From JALCOL01 sp022649665 (GTDB taxonomy: Bacteria; Bacillota; Bacilli; Lactobacillales; Enterococcaceae), in the NCBI GenBank assembly GCA_030372335.1, contig JAUDCW010000022.1: a stretch of DNA of 30,458 nucleotides. One strand, given 5' to 3'. A program made the translations under genes and the position numbers. The notes under the pieces are model-generated. The model was not told the DNA's origin. It worked only from the letters and a program-made list of their open reading frames with translations, and ran no database searches. This document shows, piece after piece, positions 1 to 9,086 of this stretch (the stretch's first letter is position 1; every line of letters begins with the position of its first letter).

Positions 1-45
1 CAAATAAGAAGGCTGCGACGGATTGCGTCGCAGCCTTCTTATTTG
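1..45. terminator. Long perfect hairpin at left edge, likely bidirectional terminator
   Basis: Bases 1-20 pair perfectly with 26-45 around a 5-nt loop, giving a 20-bp stem with AAATAAGAAG at its base and GGCTGCGAC towards the tip. It lies just past the stop codon of the minus-strand glnQ gene (59), so it most likely terminates that operon. Because the AT-rich flank gives U-runs in both directions, it may also terminate an unseen plus-strand gene to the left. The stem is cut by the window edge and could be longer. Confidence 0.8.
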
Positions 46-58
46 TTATTTTGCTATC

Positions 59-805
59 TCACAGATTCAATACTTTATCAAGAAAGTCTTTTGTCCGCGG
101 ATTTTTCGGATGATCGAAGACTTGTTCAGGGGTGCCGTCTTCTAGGAAGTGGCCGCCGTCGATAAACATCACACGATTCGCGACTTCTTTTGCAAAGCCC
201 ATTTCGTGTGTGACGATCACCATCGTCATCCCGTTCATTGCCAAGCGCTTCATGACTTGCAAAACGTCGCCGACCATTTCAGGATCGAGTGCAGAAGTCG
301 GTTCGTCAAAAAGCATGATATCCGGTTCCATCGCAAGCGCTCGAGCGATCGCGACCCGCTGTGCTTGGCCGCCGGAAAGCGAATCCGGATAGACGTTGCG
401 TTTCTCGGCTAAACCGACGGTCTCCAAAAGGAGCATCGCTTGTTTCTCCGCTTCTTCTTTTGGTACTTTTTTCAAATCGATCGGTGCCAAGGTGATGTTT
501 TCGATCACCGTCAAATGCGGAAATAAATTGAAGTGCTGGAAAACCATTCCGATATGTTCGCGGACTTTGTTGATATTCGTCTTTGGATCCATCAGATCAA
601 AGCCGTCGACTTGGATGTCGCCGCTAGTCGGCTGTTCCAAGCAGTTCAAACAGCGTAAAAAGGTCGATTTCCCGGAACCAGAAGGCCCGATGATACAAAC
701 GACATCGCCCTCATTGATCTTTAAACTGAGATCATCCAGCACCATTTGATCGCCGAATTTTTTGACGAGATGGGAGACATTGATTTTTTCTTTAGGCTTT
801 TGCAC
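59..805 (-). CDS. glnQ: Polar amino-acid ABC transporter, ATP-binding protein (GlnQ type)
   Basis: ATPase subunit that powers import of a polar amino acid, probably glutamine/glutamate, at the inner face of the membrane. All motifs of the family are visible in 248 residues: Walker A GPSGSGKST (40-48), Q-loop Gln90 in VFQHFNLFPH, signature LSGGQ (143-147), Walker B IMLFDE (163-168) with the D-loop SALDPE after it, and switch His200 in THEMGF. Length is normal for PAAT-family ATPases. The start is a GTG at 803-805 preceded by GAAGGTG. It overlaps the last 14 bases of the upstream permease gene, so translation is probably coupled. The exact substrate cannot be read from the ATPase; glutamine is inferred from the partner's family. 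Confidence 0.93.
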   Translation of the reverse strand: MQKPKEKINVSHLVKKFGDQMVLDDLSLKINEGDVVCIIGPSGSGKSTFLRCLNCLEQPTSGDIQVDGFDLMDPKTNINKVREHIGMVFQHFNLFPHLTVIENITLAPIDLKKVPKEEAEKQAMLLLETVGLAEKRNVYPDSLSGGQAQRVAIARALAMEPDIMLFDEPTSALDPEMVGDVLQVMKRLAMNGMTMVIVTHEMGFAKEVANRVMFIDGGHFLEDGTPEQVFDHPKNPRTKDFLDKVLNL

Positions 806-2267
806 TGATATTCACCTTCTTTTCTAAACGTTTCGAAAGTTTCGTCAAGATCGTGATCACGATCAGATAGATCAGCGAGATGATCAAAAGCATCTTGAAA
901 CTTTGCGCGGTACGGGCGATGATGATCTGCCCAGTCTGCAGCAATTCGACAAGTCCGATCGCTGAAAGGATCGTCGTATCTTTTAAGCTGATCACGAATT
1001 GGTTGATCAAAGAAGGGATCATGATCTTGATCGCTTGCGGCAAGATGATCTTGCGCATCGTCTTTGAGTAGTTGAAGCCAAGCGAACGCGAAGCTTCGGT
1101 CTGGCCGATCGGCACAGCTTGGATGCCGCCGCGGAAGATCTCGGCGATGTAGGCACTGGCGTTCAGGGTCAACGTGATGATCCCAGCGGTATAATCGCTG
1201 ATCGAAAGACCAGTCACATTCGGGATCCCGAGGAAGATGAAGAAGGCCAAAACCATCAGCGGCACGCCGCGGATCAAGTCGACATACAACCCAGCGGCCC
1301 CTTTCATGAGGCGGTTTTGTGAAACACTCATGATCCCGAAAAGCGCTCCGATGATCATCGCCAAAACAAACGAGATCAAGACGAGCGACATCGTCATTCC
1401 AAGGCCCTTCAAGAGCGCGCGGTAATTGCTTTTGATCAAACCGAAGAAGGAATGATCGACGGCCTTTGTTTTGCCGGTATCTAAATATTTATTCAAGATC
1501 TTTTGATATTCACCGCTTGCCTTCAGATCAGCGAGTCCTTCATTGAAAGCTTTAAGCAGTTCGGGATGTGTCCCTTTTTTGACGGCGAACCCGTATTGTC
1601 CGCCCATTTCCGGCTTGCCGATCAGCTCGAACGCTTGGCCTTGTTTGGCATTGTAGCTCAACACCGGATAATCATCCATGATCGCTGCCACGTAGCCAGT
1701 GTTCAACACGTTGTACAAGTCGTTGGCAGTATTATAGACTTTCACAGTGTAGCCGTATTTATCAGCATTTTTATTGAGAAACTCCGCTGACTCGGTGCCG
1801 ATCTTCGCGCCGACCAGCTTCCCTTTCAAATCTTTGTAGCCCTTGATATCTTTGTCGCCTTTTTTGACTGCTAACTGGATCCCGGAATCGAAATAAGGAT
1901 CCGAGAAGTCAAAAGATTGTTTTCGTTCGTCAGTGATCGTCATCCCGGCGATCATCGCATCCGCCTGATTGGCTTCGACGGCTTGGATCGCCGCATTGAA
2001 GCCGACCGGATTGAATTTGACTTTGAAACCTTTCATTTCAGCGATCCGATTGACTAGATCGATATCGATCCCGACATATTTCTGCTGGTCGTTCTGAAAT
2101 TCGAACGGCGGGAACGTCAGATCCGTCGCGATCACGTATTCTTTTTCAGCTGTTGCGGGCTGGCTGGTCGTTGTACTGCTCTCCGCGGATGCCAGTTTGC
2201 CGCCGAGAAACAGCAGGACAAAACAAATTCCTATTTTTGCAAATGAAAGCCAATATTTCTTTTTCAT
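792..2267 (-). CDS. glnP: Fused solute-binding protein/permease of an amino-acid ABC transporter
   Basis: Single 491-aa chain carrying both the extracellular amino-acid receptor and the membrane channel, as in lactococcal/enterococcal GlnP-type transporters. Residues 1-29 form a signal/anchor segment (KKK, hydrophobic stretch, ASA). About 42-265 form one periplasmic-binding-like domain with FPPFEF near 52, the substrate-binding GMT at 108-110 and a DDYPV hinge region near 198-202. About 285-480 form the permease domain with several hydrophobic helices and the EAA coupling loop EASRSLGF (391-398) ending in LPQA (409-412). Only one binding domain is present, unlike lactococcal GlnP with two. 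The ATG start is set by AAGGAGG 7 nt upstream. It is the first gene of a two-gene operon with the ATPase. Confidence 0.93.
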   Translation of the reverse strand: MKKKYWLSFAKIGICFVLLFLGGKLASAESSTTTSQPATAEKEYVIATDLTFPPFEFQNDQQKYVGIDIDLVNRIAEMKGFKVKFNPVGFNAAIQAVEANQADAMIAGMTITDERKQSFDFSDPYFDSGIQLAVKKGDKDIKGYKDLKGKLVGAKIGTESAEFLNKNADKYGYTVKVYNTANDLYNVLNTGYVAAIMDDYPVLSYNAKQGQAFELIGKPEMGGQYGFAVKKGTHPELLKAFNEGLADLKASGEYQKILNKYLDTGKTKAVDHSFFGLIKSNYRALLKGLGMTMSLVLISFVLAMIIGALFGIMSVSQNRLMKGAAGLYVDLIRGVPLMVLAFFIFLGIPNVTGLSISDYTAGIITLTLNASAYIAEIFRGGIQAVPIGQTEASRSLGFNYSKTMRKIILPQAIKIMIPSLINQFVISLKDTTILSAIGLVELLQTGQIIIARTAQSFKMLLIISLIYLIVITILTKLSKRLEKKVNISAKA

Positions 2268-2296
2268 AGCAACCTCCTTGTGTAGTGAACCCTTTT

Positions 2297-2326
2297 ATTA
2301 TAAGGAATAATACTTTGAAATAGCAA
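2297..2326 (-). promoter_or_regulatory. Promoter of the glnP-glnQ operon
   Basis: On the minus strand, TTGCTA (2321-2326) and a perfect TATAAT (2297-2302) are separated by 18 bases, about 30 nt upstream of the glnP start codon. The -10 is consensus and the -35 matches 4 of 6 positions. Confidence 0.65.
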
Positions 2327-2333
2327 GGGAAAT

Positions 2334-2350
2334 GTGACATGTTCACGTGA
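2334..2350. promoter_or_regulatory. Palindromes upstream of the glnP promoter, possible operator
   Basis: GTGACATGTTCAC (2334-2346) is a near-perfect inverted repeat with one mismatched pair, and it overlaps the perfect palindrome TCACGTGA (2343-2350). Both lie just upstream of the glnP -35 element, a position suited to a regulator binding site. I do not recognise the cognate regulator, and the site could equally be chance. Confidence 0.3.
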
Positions 2351-2391
2351 TGAGAAGTCCTTTAGATTCGGTAAAAAGATAGGCGGATAAA

Positions 2392-2420
2392 TGGCGAAAA
2401 TATGTTCGATATGGTAAAAT
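2392..2420 (+). promoter_or_regulatory. uvrBA promoter overlapping a LexA/SOS-type box
   Basis: The 14-mer CGAAAATATGTTCG at 2395-2408 differs by one base from CGAACATATGTTCG, which fits the Gram-positive LexA (DinR) box consensus. It sits immediately upstream of a -10-like TAAAAT (2415-2420); the weak -35 (TGGCGA, 2392-2397) overlaps the box. Position and identity fit SOS control of the excision-repair operon downstream. The box is seen directly; LexA binding is inferred. Confidence 0.75.
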
Positions 2421-2501
2421 TATCACAGTAGAAAAGTCCACGGGTCTGGGAAAGGAGCACTTCTTTTTCCGGACTTCTTTTCATGGAAAAGGGGAAAATG
2501 A

Positions 2502-4493
2502 ATGATCGAAAGACAAAATGATAATCATTTTGAACTTGTTTCTAAATATCAACCGGCCGGCGATCAGCCACAAGCGATCGAAAAGCTTGTCAAAGGAATC
2601 GAAGCCGGCGATAAGTCGCAAGTTCTCTTGGGAGCGACCGGGACCGGCAAAACATTCACAATGTCCGAAGTCATCCAAAAAGTGAATAAGCCGACACTGG
2701 TGATCGCGCACAATAAAACACTTGCGGGCCAGCTTTACAGCGAATTCAAAGAATTCTTTCCGCACAACGCGGTCGAATATTTCGTCAGCTACTATGATTA
2801 TTATCAACCGGAAGCGTATGTGCCTTCCAGCGATACATATATTGAAAAAGATGCTTCGATTAATGATGAGATCGATAAATTGCGCCACTCAGCAACAAGC
2901 TCGCTCTTGGAGCGCAACGACGTGATCGTGGTCGCTTCTGTTTCGTGTATTTACGGTTTGGGCGATCCGAAAGAGTATCAAGATAAAGTTCTTTCGCTGC
3001 GGGTCGGGATGGAGATCAGCCGCGACAAACTGCTCAATCAGCTGGTTGATATCCAGTTCGACCGCAATGATATCGATTTCCAGCGCGGGCGCTTCCGCGT
3101 GCGCGGCGATGTCGTCGAGATCTTTCCGGCGAGCCGCGATGAACGGGCACTGCGCGTTGAGTTCTTCGGTGATGAGATCGAGCGGATCCGCGAAGTCGAT
3201 ACGCTGACCGGCCAAGTTTATCAAGATGTCGAGCACGTCGCGATCTTCCCGGCGACGCACTTTGTCACGAATGATACAAAATTGGAAAAAGCGATCCGCG
3301 AGATCCAAGAAGAGCTGGCTGTCCAGCTGAATGCGCTCAAAAACGAAAACAAACTGCTGGAAGCCCAACGTCTTGAACAGCGGACGAATTACGATATCGA
3401 AATGATGCGCGAAATGGGCTATACTTCGGGAATCGAAAACTATTCGCGTTTTATGGACGGCCGCGAACCCGGCGAACCGCCGTTTACGCTGCTCGATTTC
3501 TTCCCGAAAGATTTTTTGATCATGGTCGATGAGTCTCATGTGACGATGCCGCAAGTTCGCGGGATGTATAATGGTGACCGTGCCAGAAAAGAAATGCTGG
3601 TCAATTACGGCTTCCGTCTGCCAAGCGCGCTTGACAATCGGCCGCTGCGGCTGGAAGAGTTTGAAAAGCATGTCCACCAGATCGTTTATGTTTCAGCAAC
3701 GCCGGCGCCGTATGAGACCGATCGTGCCCAGCAGATCGTTGAACAGATCATCCGGCCGACCGGTCTTTTGGATCCGGTCATCGAAGTCCGGCCGATCATG
3801 GGGCAGATCGATGATTTACTGGGCGAGATCAATGAACGCGTTGAAAAAAATGAACGGGTCTTTGTGACGACGCTGACGAAAAAAATGTCAGAAGATCTGA
3901 CAGACTATTTCAAAGAAATGGGCGTCAAAGTCAAATATCTTCACAGCGATATCAAAACGCTCGAACGAACCGAAATCATCCGCGATCTCAGGCTCGGCAA
4001 GTTCGACGTTTTAGTCGGGATCAACTTGCTGCGTGAAGGACTGGATGTTCCCGAAGTGTCGCTAGTCGCGATCTTAGATGCTGATAAGGAAGGTTTTCTG
4101 CGCAGCGAACGTTCGCTCGTCCAGACGATCGGCCGCGCGGCGCGGAATTCTGAAGGCAAAGTGATCATGTATGCCGATAATATGACGGATTCAATGAAAA
4201 AAGCGATCAGCGAGACGAAACGCCGTCGCGAGATCCAAGAAGCTTATAATGAAGCACACGGCATCAAGCCGAAAACGATCATCAAAGAGATCCGCGATCT
4301 GATCAGCATCTCAGCGGATCCGGAAGCAGAAGAAGGTCCAACACTGGCAGATTATACGAAACTGCCGCCGGAAAAACGCAAGAAGATGGTCGAACAAATG
4401 GAGTCGGAAATGCGCGAAGCGGCGAAGATCCTCGATTTCGAGAAAGCGGCGACGCTGCGGGATGCAATTTTGGAATTGAAAGCTGGAAAGTAA
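2502..4493 (+). CDS. uvrB: Excinuclease ABC subunit B (UvrB)
   Basis: Helicase-like damage-verification subunit of nucleotide excision repair. It is loaded onto lesions by UvrA and recruits UvrC. The 663-aa protein has the usual length and all hallmarks: N-terminal QPAGDQPQAI, Walker A GATGTGKT (44-51), the beta-hairpin region YYDYYQPEAYVPSSDTYIEK near residues 97-117 that inserts between DNA strands, MVDESHV as motif II, YVSATPAPYE, late helicase motifs including GINLLREGLD and QTIGRAARN, and a C-terminal UVR motif (about 625-660) for UvrC/UvrA contact. The start at 2502 has AAAAGGGG 7 nt upstream. uvrA follows after 11 nt, so both form one operon behind a LexA-type box. Confidence 0.98.
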   Translation: MIERQNDNHFELVSKYQPAGDQPQAIEKLVKGIEAGDKSQVLLGATGTGKTFTMSEVIQKVNKPTLVIAHNKTLAGQLYSEFKEFFPHNAVEYFVSYYDYYQPEAYVPSSDTYIEKDASINDEIDKLRHSATSSLLERNDVIVVASVSCIYGLGDPKEYQDKVLSLRVGMEISRDKLLNQLVDIQFDRNDIDFQRGRFRVRGDVVEIFPASRDERALRVEFFGDEIERIREVDTLTGQVYQDVEHVAIFPATHFVTNDTKLEKAIREIQEELAVQLNALKNENKLLEAQRLEQRTNYDIEMMREMGYTSGIENYSRFMDGREPGEPPFTLLDFFPKDFLIMVDESHVTMPQVRGMYNGDRARKEMLVNYGFRLPSALDNRPLRLEEFEKHVHQIVYVSATPAPYETDRAQQIVEQIIRPTGLLDPVIEVRPIMGQIDDLLGEINERVEKNERVFVTTLTKKMSEDLTDYFKEMGVKVKYLHSDIKTLERTEIIRDLRLGKFDVLVGINLLREGLDVPEVSLVAILDADKEGFLRSERSLVQTIGRAARNSEGKVIMYADNMTDSMKKAISETKRRREIQEAYNEAHGIKPKTIIKEIRDLISISADPEAEEGPTLADYTKLPPEKRKKMVEQMESEMREAAKILDFEKAATLRDAILELKAGK

Positions 4494-4504
4494 GAGGTTA
4501 AAGA

Positions 4505-7327
4505 ATGGCAAATGATAAAATCGTGATCCACGGAGCGCGTGCTCATAATTTAAAAAATGTCGATGTGACGATCCCGCGGGACAAGCTGGTCGTTGTGACC
4601 GGCTTGTCCGGTTCGGGGAAGTCGTCGCTCGCTTTCGATACATTATATGCAGAAGGACAGCGGCGCTATGTCGAAAGTCTTTCGGCCTATGCCCGGCAGT
4701 TTTTAGGGCAGATGGATAAGCCGGATGTCGACAGTATCGATGGGCTCAGCCCGGCGATCTCGATCGATCAAAAAACGACATCGAAAAACCCGCGGTCAAC
4801 CGTTGGAACGGTGACCGAGATCAATGATTATTTGCGGCTGCTCTTTGCGCGGGTCGGGACGCCGATCTGTCCAAATGATGGGACGGAGATCACTTCCCAA
4901 ACGATCGATCAAATGGTCGACCGTGTTTTTGATCTGCCGGAGCGGACACGTCTGCAAATTTTAGCACCGATCGTGCGCGGCAAAAAAGGTCAGCATAAAA
5001 AAGTCTTCGACTTGATCCAAAAGGAAGGCTACGTTCGCGTGCGCGTTGACGGCGAAACGTATGATATTTCGGAAGTGCCGGCGCTTGAGAAAAACCGCAA
5101 GCATGATATCGCGATCGTGATCGACCGCATCATCGTCAAAGACGGGATCCGCTCGCGGCTCTTCGATTCTTTCGAGTCGGCGCTGCGCTTGGCGAATGGT
5201 TATGCGATCGCTGACGTGATCGGCAAAGAGGAGATCATTTTTTCAGAACATTATGCCTGTCCTTATTGCGGCTTTACAGTCGGCGAGCTCGAACCAAGAC
5301 TTTTTTCATTCAACGCACCGTTTGGGGCTTGCCCGGAATGCGATGGGCTCGGGATCAAGCTTGAAGTCGATCAAGATCTGGTGATCCCGGACGTCAGCAA
5401 GACGCTGAGAGAAGGGGCGATCGTCCCGTGGAATCCAATCAGCTCGCACTATTATCCGCAAATGCTCGAACAAGCTTGTGAACAGTTCGGGATCGATATG
5501 GACACGCCGTATGAAATGCTGCCGGAAAAACAGCAGCAGATCATCTTGAACGGCTCAGGCGACGATGAGTTTCATTTCCACTATGAAAATGAATTCGGCG
5601 GCGTACGCGATGTCGATGTGCCTTTTGAAGGGGTGATCCCGAATATTTTGCGGCGCTATCACGAAACGAACAGCGACTTTACGCGCGGGCAGATGCGCCT
5701 TTATATGACGGAGCTGACGTGTCAAGCTTGCCACGGTCACCGCTTGAATCCGCAAGCGCTCAGTGTCAAAGTCGCCGGCCGCAATATCGGCGAGGTGTGC
5801 GATGATTCGATCGGTCAAAGCTTGGACTTTTTCAATCAGCTTGCGCTCAGCAAGCAGCAGATGATGATCGCCCGCCCGATCTTAAAAGAGATCGAAGACC
5901 GGCTGACCTTCTTAAAAAATGTCGGCTTGAAATATTTGACGCTGAGCCGCGCGGCTGGGACGCTTTCCGGCGGCGAGGCCCAGCGGATCCGGCTGGCAAC
6001 ACAGATCGGGTCGAATTTATCCGGCGTGCTCTATATTTTGGATGAACCATCGATCGGTCTTCATCAGCGCGATAACGACCGTTTGATCGGCTCGCTCAAA
6101 AAAATGCGCGATTTGGGCAACACATTGATCGTCGTCGAACACGATGAAGATACGATGCGGGCTGCCGATTATTTGATCGATGTCGGGCCCGGTGCTGGCG
6201 AAAAGGGCGGCAAGATCGTCGCAGCCGGGACTCCTGCGGAAGTTGAGGAAGATCCGAATTCTTTGACCGGCCAATATTTATCCGGTAAAAAGCAGATCGC
6301 GCTGCCGAAAAAGCGGCGCAAAGGAAACGGCAAAGAAATCACTTTGAGCGGCGCGCGTGAAAATAATTTGAAAGATTTGACAGTCAAGTTCCCGCTGGGT
6401 GAATTCATCGCGGTGACCGGGGTTTCCGGTTCTGGGAAAAGCACGCTGGTCAATCAGATCTTAAAGCGTGCTCTTGCGCAGAAGATCAACCATAATTCGG
6501 AAAAACCGGGAAAATACAAAAAGATCAGCGGGTATGATGAGATCGAAAAAATCATCAATATCGATCAATCACCGATCGGACGCACACCGCGCAGCAATCC
6601 GGCGACTTATACCAGCGTCTTTGACGACATTCGCGATTTGTTTGCCAAAACCAATGAAGCGAAAGTCCGCGGCTATAAAAAAGGCCGCTTCAGCTTCAAC
6701 GTCAAAGGCGGACGCTGCGAAGCTTGCAAGGGCGACGGGATCATCAAGATCGAGATGCACTTTTTGCCCGATGTCTACGTTCCTTGTGAAATCTGTCATG
6801 GACAGCGCTACAACTCAGAGACACTTGAAGTTCACTATAAAGGCAAGAACATTGCTGAAATTTTGGATATGACGGTCGAAGAAGCACTCGAGTTCTTCCG
6901 TTCGATCCCAAAGATCCGCCGCAAGCTGCAGACGATTTTTGATGTCGGTTTGGGGTATATCAAATTGGGTCAGCCGGCGACGACTCTTTCCGGCGGCGAA
7001 GCGCAGCGAATGAAGCTGGCGGGTGAACTGCACAAAATCTCAAATGGTAAAAACTTTTATATTTTGGACGAACCAACGACCGGCCTCCACTCGGATGACA
7101 TCAAGCATCTTTTGGCGGTTCTTCAGCGGCTCGTTGATAAGGGCAACACGGTGCTTGTGATCGAGCACAACTTGGATGTGATCAAGTCAGCCGATCATGT
7201 GATCGATCTCGGACCAGAAGGCGGCGACGGCGGCGGTCAGATCGTCGCACTCGGGACACCGGAAGACATCGCGGCAAACAAAAACAGCTATACCGGTCAA
7301 TATTTGAAACCATATTTGAAAAAATAA
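4505..7327 (+). CDS. uvrA: Excinuclease ABC subunit A (UvrA)
   Basis: Damage-sensing ATPase of nucleotide excision repair, 940 aa, the full family length. Two ABC modules are visible. The first has Walker A GLSGSGKSS near 33-41, a zinc site CPYC...CPEC around 252-281 and signature LSGGEAQRIR near 485. The second has Walker A GVSGSGKST near 640, a zinc site CEAC...CEIC around 738-763 and signature LSGGEAQRMK near 830, followed by Walker B ILDEPTTGLH. None of the key residues is missing. It is translated from ATG 11 nt after uvrB stops, with AAGAGG as ribosome site overlapping the end of uvrB. The gene ends 19 nt before the first copy of the 160-bp repeat, whose hairpin is the likely operon terminator. 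Confidence 0.98.
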   Translation: MANDKIVIHGARAHNLKNVDVTIPRDKLVVVTGLSGSGKSSLAFDTLYAEGQRRYVESLSAYARQFLGQMDKPDVDSIDGLSPAISIDQKTTSKNPRSTVGTVTEINDYLRLLFARVGTPICPNDGTEITSQTIDQMVDRVFDLPERTRLQILAPIVRGKKGQHKKVFDLIQKEGYVRVRVDGETYDISEVPALEKNRKHDIAIVIDRIIVKDGIRSRLFDSFESALRLANGYAIADVIGKEEIIFSEHYACPYCGFTVGELEPRLFSFNAPFGACPECDGLGIKLEVDQDLVIPDVSKTLREGAIVPWNPISSHYYPQMLEQACEQFGIDMDTPYEMLPEKQQQIILNGSGDDEFHFHYENEFGGVRDVDVPFEGVIPNILRRYHETNSDFTRGQMRLYMTELTCQACHGHRLNPQALSVKVAGRNIGEVCDDSIGQSLDFFNQLALSKQQMMIARPILKEIEDRLTFLKNVGLKYLTLSRAAGTLSGGEAQRIRLATQIGSNLSGVLYILDEPSIGLHQRDNDRLIGSLKKMRDLGNTLIVVEHDEDTMRAADYLIDVGPGAGEKGGKIVAAGTPAEVEEDPNSLTGQYLSGKKQIALPKKRRKGNGKEITLSGARENNLKDLTVKFPLGEFIAVTGVSGSGKSTLVNQILKRALAQKINHNSEKPGKYKKISGYDEIEKIINIDQSPIGRTPRSNPATYTSVFDDIRDLFAKTNEAKVRGYKKGRFSFNVKGGRCEACKGDGIIKIEMHFLPDVYVPCEICHGQRYNSETLEVHYKGKNIAEILDMTVEEALEFFRSIPKIRRKLQTIFDVGLGYIKLGQPATTLSGGEAQRMKLAGELHKISNGKNFYILDEPTTGLHSDDIKHLLAVLQRLVDKGNTVLVIEHNLDVIKSADHVIDLGPEGGDGGGQIVALGTPEDIAANKNSYTGQYLKPYLKK

Positions 7328-7346
7328 AAAGAAAGACTTGCAAACA

Positions 7347-7506
7347 GAGGTTGAGACAAAAGTGTCCAGCTTCGAGAAATAAGAAGAAAAATCCGAAAAT
7401 AGTTTCTTATATTTTTGAGATTTTTCGGCTTATTTCCGAAGAAGCTGCTTTTGAAACACCGTTTATTCGGAAAAAGAGGCTGGGACATGACTTTTGTCCC
7501 AGCCTC
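7347..7506 (+). repeat. 160-bp palindromic intergenic repeat, copy 1 (uvrA/cycA junction)
   Basis: Copy 1 of a three-copy family, in the same orientation as uvrA and starting 19 nt after its stop. Features in order: left terminal repeat GAGGTTGAGACAAAAGT (7347-7363); arm CAGCTTC-GA-GAAATAAG, which can pair with CTTATTTC-CGAA-GAAGCTG downstream; an inner stem CCGAAAA/TTTTCGG; a TTTCCGAA/TTCGGAAA alternative stem; and a 16-bp terminal hairpin. The right end, ACTTTTGTCCCAGCCTC, is the inverted complement of the left end with two mismatches, so the whole unit has terminal inverted repeats of about 17 bp. It carries no convincing coding region. Confidence 0.9.
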
Positions 7507-7511
7507 TTTTT
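7472..7511. terminator. Bidirectional terminator between uvrA and cycA (repeat copy 1)
   Basis: AAAAGAGGCTGGGACA (7472-7487) pairs perfectly with 7495-7510 around the loop TGACTTT. T-runs flank the stem on both strands, so it can terminate uvrBA (plus) and cycA (minus). It forms the right end of repeat copy 1. Confidence 0.85.
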
Positions 7512-7519
7512 GTTTTGCT

Positions 7520-8923
7520 TTAATCTTTTGAATATTCGAATGCCGCGGCGCGTTCATATTTGAAGTGATAGACCGCCAGCAAGGCGATAAACCAGAACGG
7601 CGTCAGCAGCATGATCATCCGAGTCGCTTTCTCCCAGAAAAGAATACCAACGAGCACTAAAATGAATCCCATGACCAGATAATCAGAAAACGGATAGAGC
7701 GGCATCCGAAACGAGTGAAGTGTTTCGGCCGTTTTACGGTAGCGCAAATGGGTGTAGACCATCATAAACCAGATAAATAGAAAGCAGACCGTCGAGACCC
7801 CGGTGATCAGTGTAAAGGCTTCACTCGGAACGAAATAATTCAGCAGGATCACGGTAAAAATCGTTGCCGCTGAAAAAAGGATCGCGCTCCCGGGAACTTG
7901 GTGGCGGGTCAATTTCAAAAAGAATGAAGGCGCGCTGTTTTCTTTTGCCAGAGAGCGCAGCATTCGGCCAGTGCTGTAGAGCGCGCTGTTGCAGGCTGAA
8001 GCAGCTGAACTCAGAACAACGACATTGATGACGGAAGCGGCAACAGTGACCCCGATTTCAGAAAAAACTTCGACGAACGGACTATGAGCAGCATTGAGCG
8101 AGTCCCACGGGTAGATCGACATGATCACCGTTAATGAGCCTAAATAGAAGAGAATGATCCGGATCGGGATATTGTTGATCGCTTTTGGGATCACGATTTC
8201 CGGATCTTGCGTTTCGCCGGCGATCAAACCGACCAGCTCGATCCCGACGAATGCAAAAGCCGCCATTTGAAAAGAAGCCAAAAAGCCGCTGAAACCTTTT
8301 GGAAAGAAGCCGCCGTGTGTCCACAACTGGGAAAATCCGGCACTCCCGGCATTCGTATGGTAGCCGGTCGCGATCATATACACGCCGACCACGATCAAAG
8401 CGATGATCGCAACGACTTTGATCAAAGCAAACCAAAATTCCATCTCGCCGAACAAGCGGACCGCCATTAAGTTGAGCGAGAGCAAAATCACCAGTGCGAT
8501 CACTTCGGGCAGCCACTGCGGGATGCCGGGCGCCCAATAGCGGATATACAGACCGGTCGCGGTCAAATCAGCCATCGCGATCGAGATCCAGCAGAACCAA
8601 TAAGTCCAGCCGGTCACGAACGCGGCTTTTTTGCCGAGATGATCTTCGATAAATTCTAAAAAAGAGTGGTGTTCTAAATTCGAGAGCAATAGCTCGCCCA
8701 GCGCGCGCATGATCAAAAAGCAGATGCAGCCCATGATCAAATAAGATAAAAGGATCGAAGGACCCGCCGCTTGGATCGATTTGCCGGAGCCCAAGAAGAG
8801 ACCCGTTCCGATCGCGCCGCCGATCGAGATCAGCTGGACATGCCGATTTTTTAATCCGCGGTCGAGCTCTTTTGTTCGTGCGGCATCTTTTTCTGCGGCG
8901 ATGTTGTTTTTCAAATTTGCCAT
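7520..8923 (-). CDS. cycA: Amino-acid permease, D-serine/D-alanine/glycine transporter (CycA type)
   Basis: 467-aa proton-coupled amino-acid importer of the APC superfamily with about 12 hydrophobic segments. Conserved signatures match CycA closely: NRHVQLISIGGAIGTGLFLG near 27-46, GPSILLSYLI, MRALGELLLSNLEHHSF, TGWTYWFCWI, FGEMEFWFALIKV, FAFVGIELVG, INNIPIRII, and VVLSSAASACNSALYSTGRM. In CycA proteins this transporter takes up D-Ala, D-Ser and glycine; related AAT permeases carry other amino acids, so substrate is an inference. The ATG start is preceded only by a weak GATGGG ribosome site about 12 nt upstream. It is a single gene, convergent with uvrA and divergent from rapZ, inserted into what would otherwise be a uvrBA-rapZ co-oriented run. 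Confidence 0.9.
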   Translation of the reverse strand: MANLKNNIAAEKDAARTKELDRGLKNRHVQLISIGGAIGTGLFLGSGKSIQAAGPSILLSYLIMGCICFLIMRALGELLLSNLEHHSFLEFIEDHLGKKAAFVTGWTYWFCWISIAMADLTATGLYIRYWAPGIPQWLPEVIALVILLSLNLMAVRLFGEMEFWFALIKVVAIIALIVVGVYMIATGYHTNAGSAGFSQLWTHGGFFPKGFSGFLASFQMAAFAFVGIELVGLIAGETQDPEIVIPKAINNIPIRIILFYLGSLTVIMSIYPWDSLNAAHSPFVEVFSEIGVTVAASVINVVVLSSAASACNSALYSTGRMLRSLAKENSAPSFFLKLTRHQVPGSAILFSAATIFTVILLNYFVPSEAFTLITGVSTVCFLFIWFMMVYTHLRYRKTAETLHSFRMPLYPFSDYLVMGFILVLVGILFWEKATRMIMLLTPFWFIALLAVYHFKYERAAAFEYSKD

Positions 8924-9086
8924 TAGTCATTTCATCCCATCTTTGAAGTATCAAGCCGAAAGAATATTCCGAATATTACAATTTAATCACAGAAAGAAAA
9001 AAAATCAATGAAAATTCGCTGATTTCTGTATTTTTTCATAGAAATGCAAGAGAAATGTAAAATTTGTTGAACAGTGGGGAATAAAC

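Noticed and set aside
2502..7327. Long open frames opposite uvrB and uvrA (for example about 260 codons on the minus strand at 2889-3677).
   Set aside because: They lie entirely inside intact, well-conserved genes, have no ribosome sites and encode low-complexity Arg/Asp/Ile-rich sequence typical of antisense frames in this codon usage.
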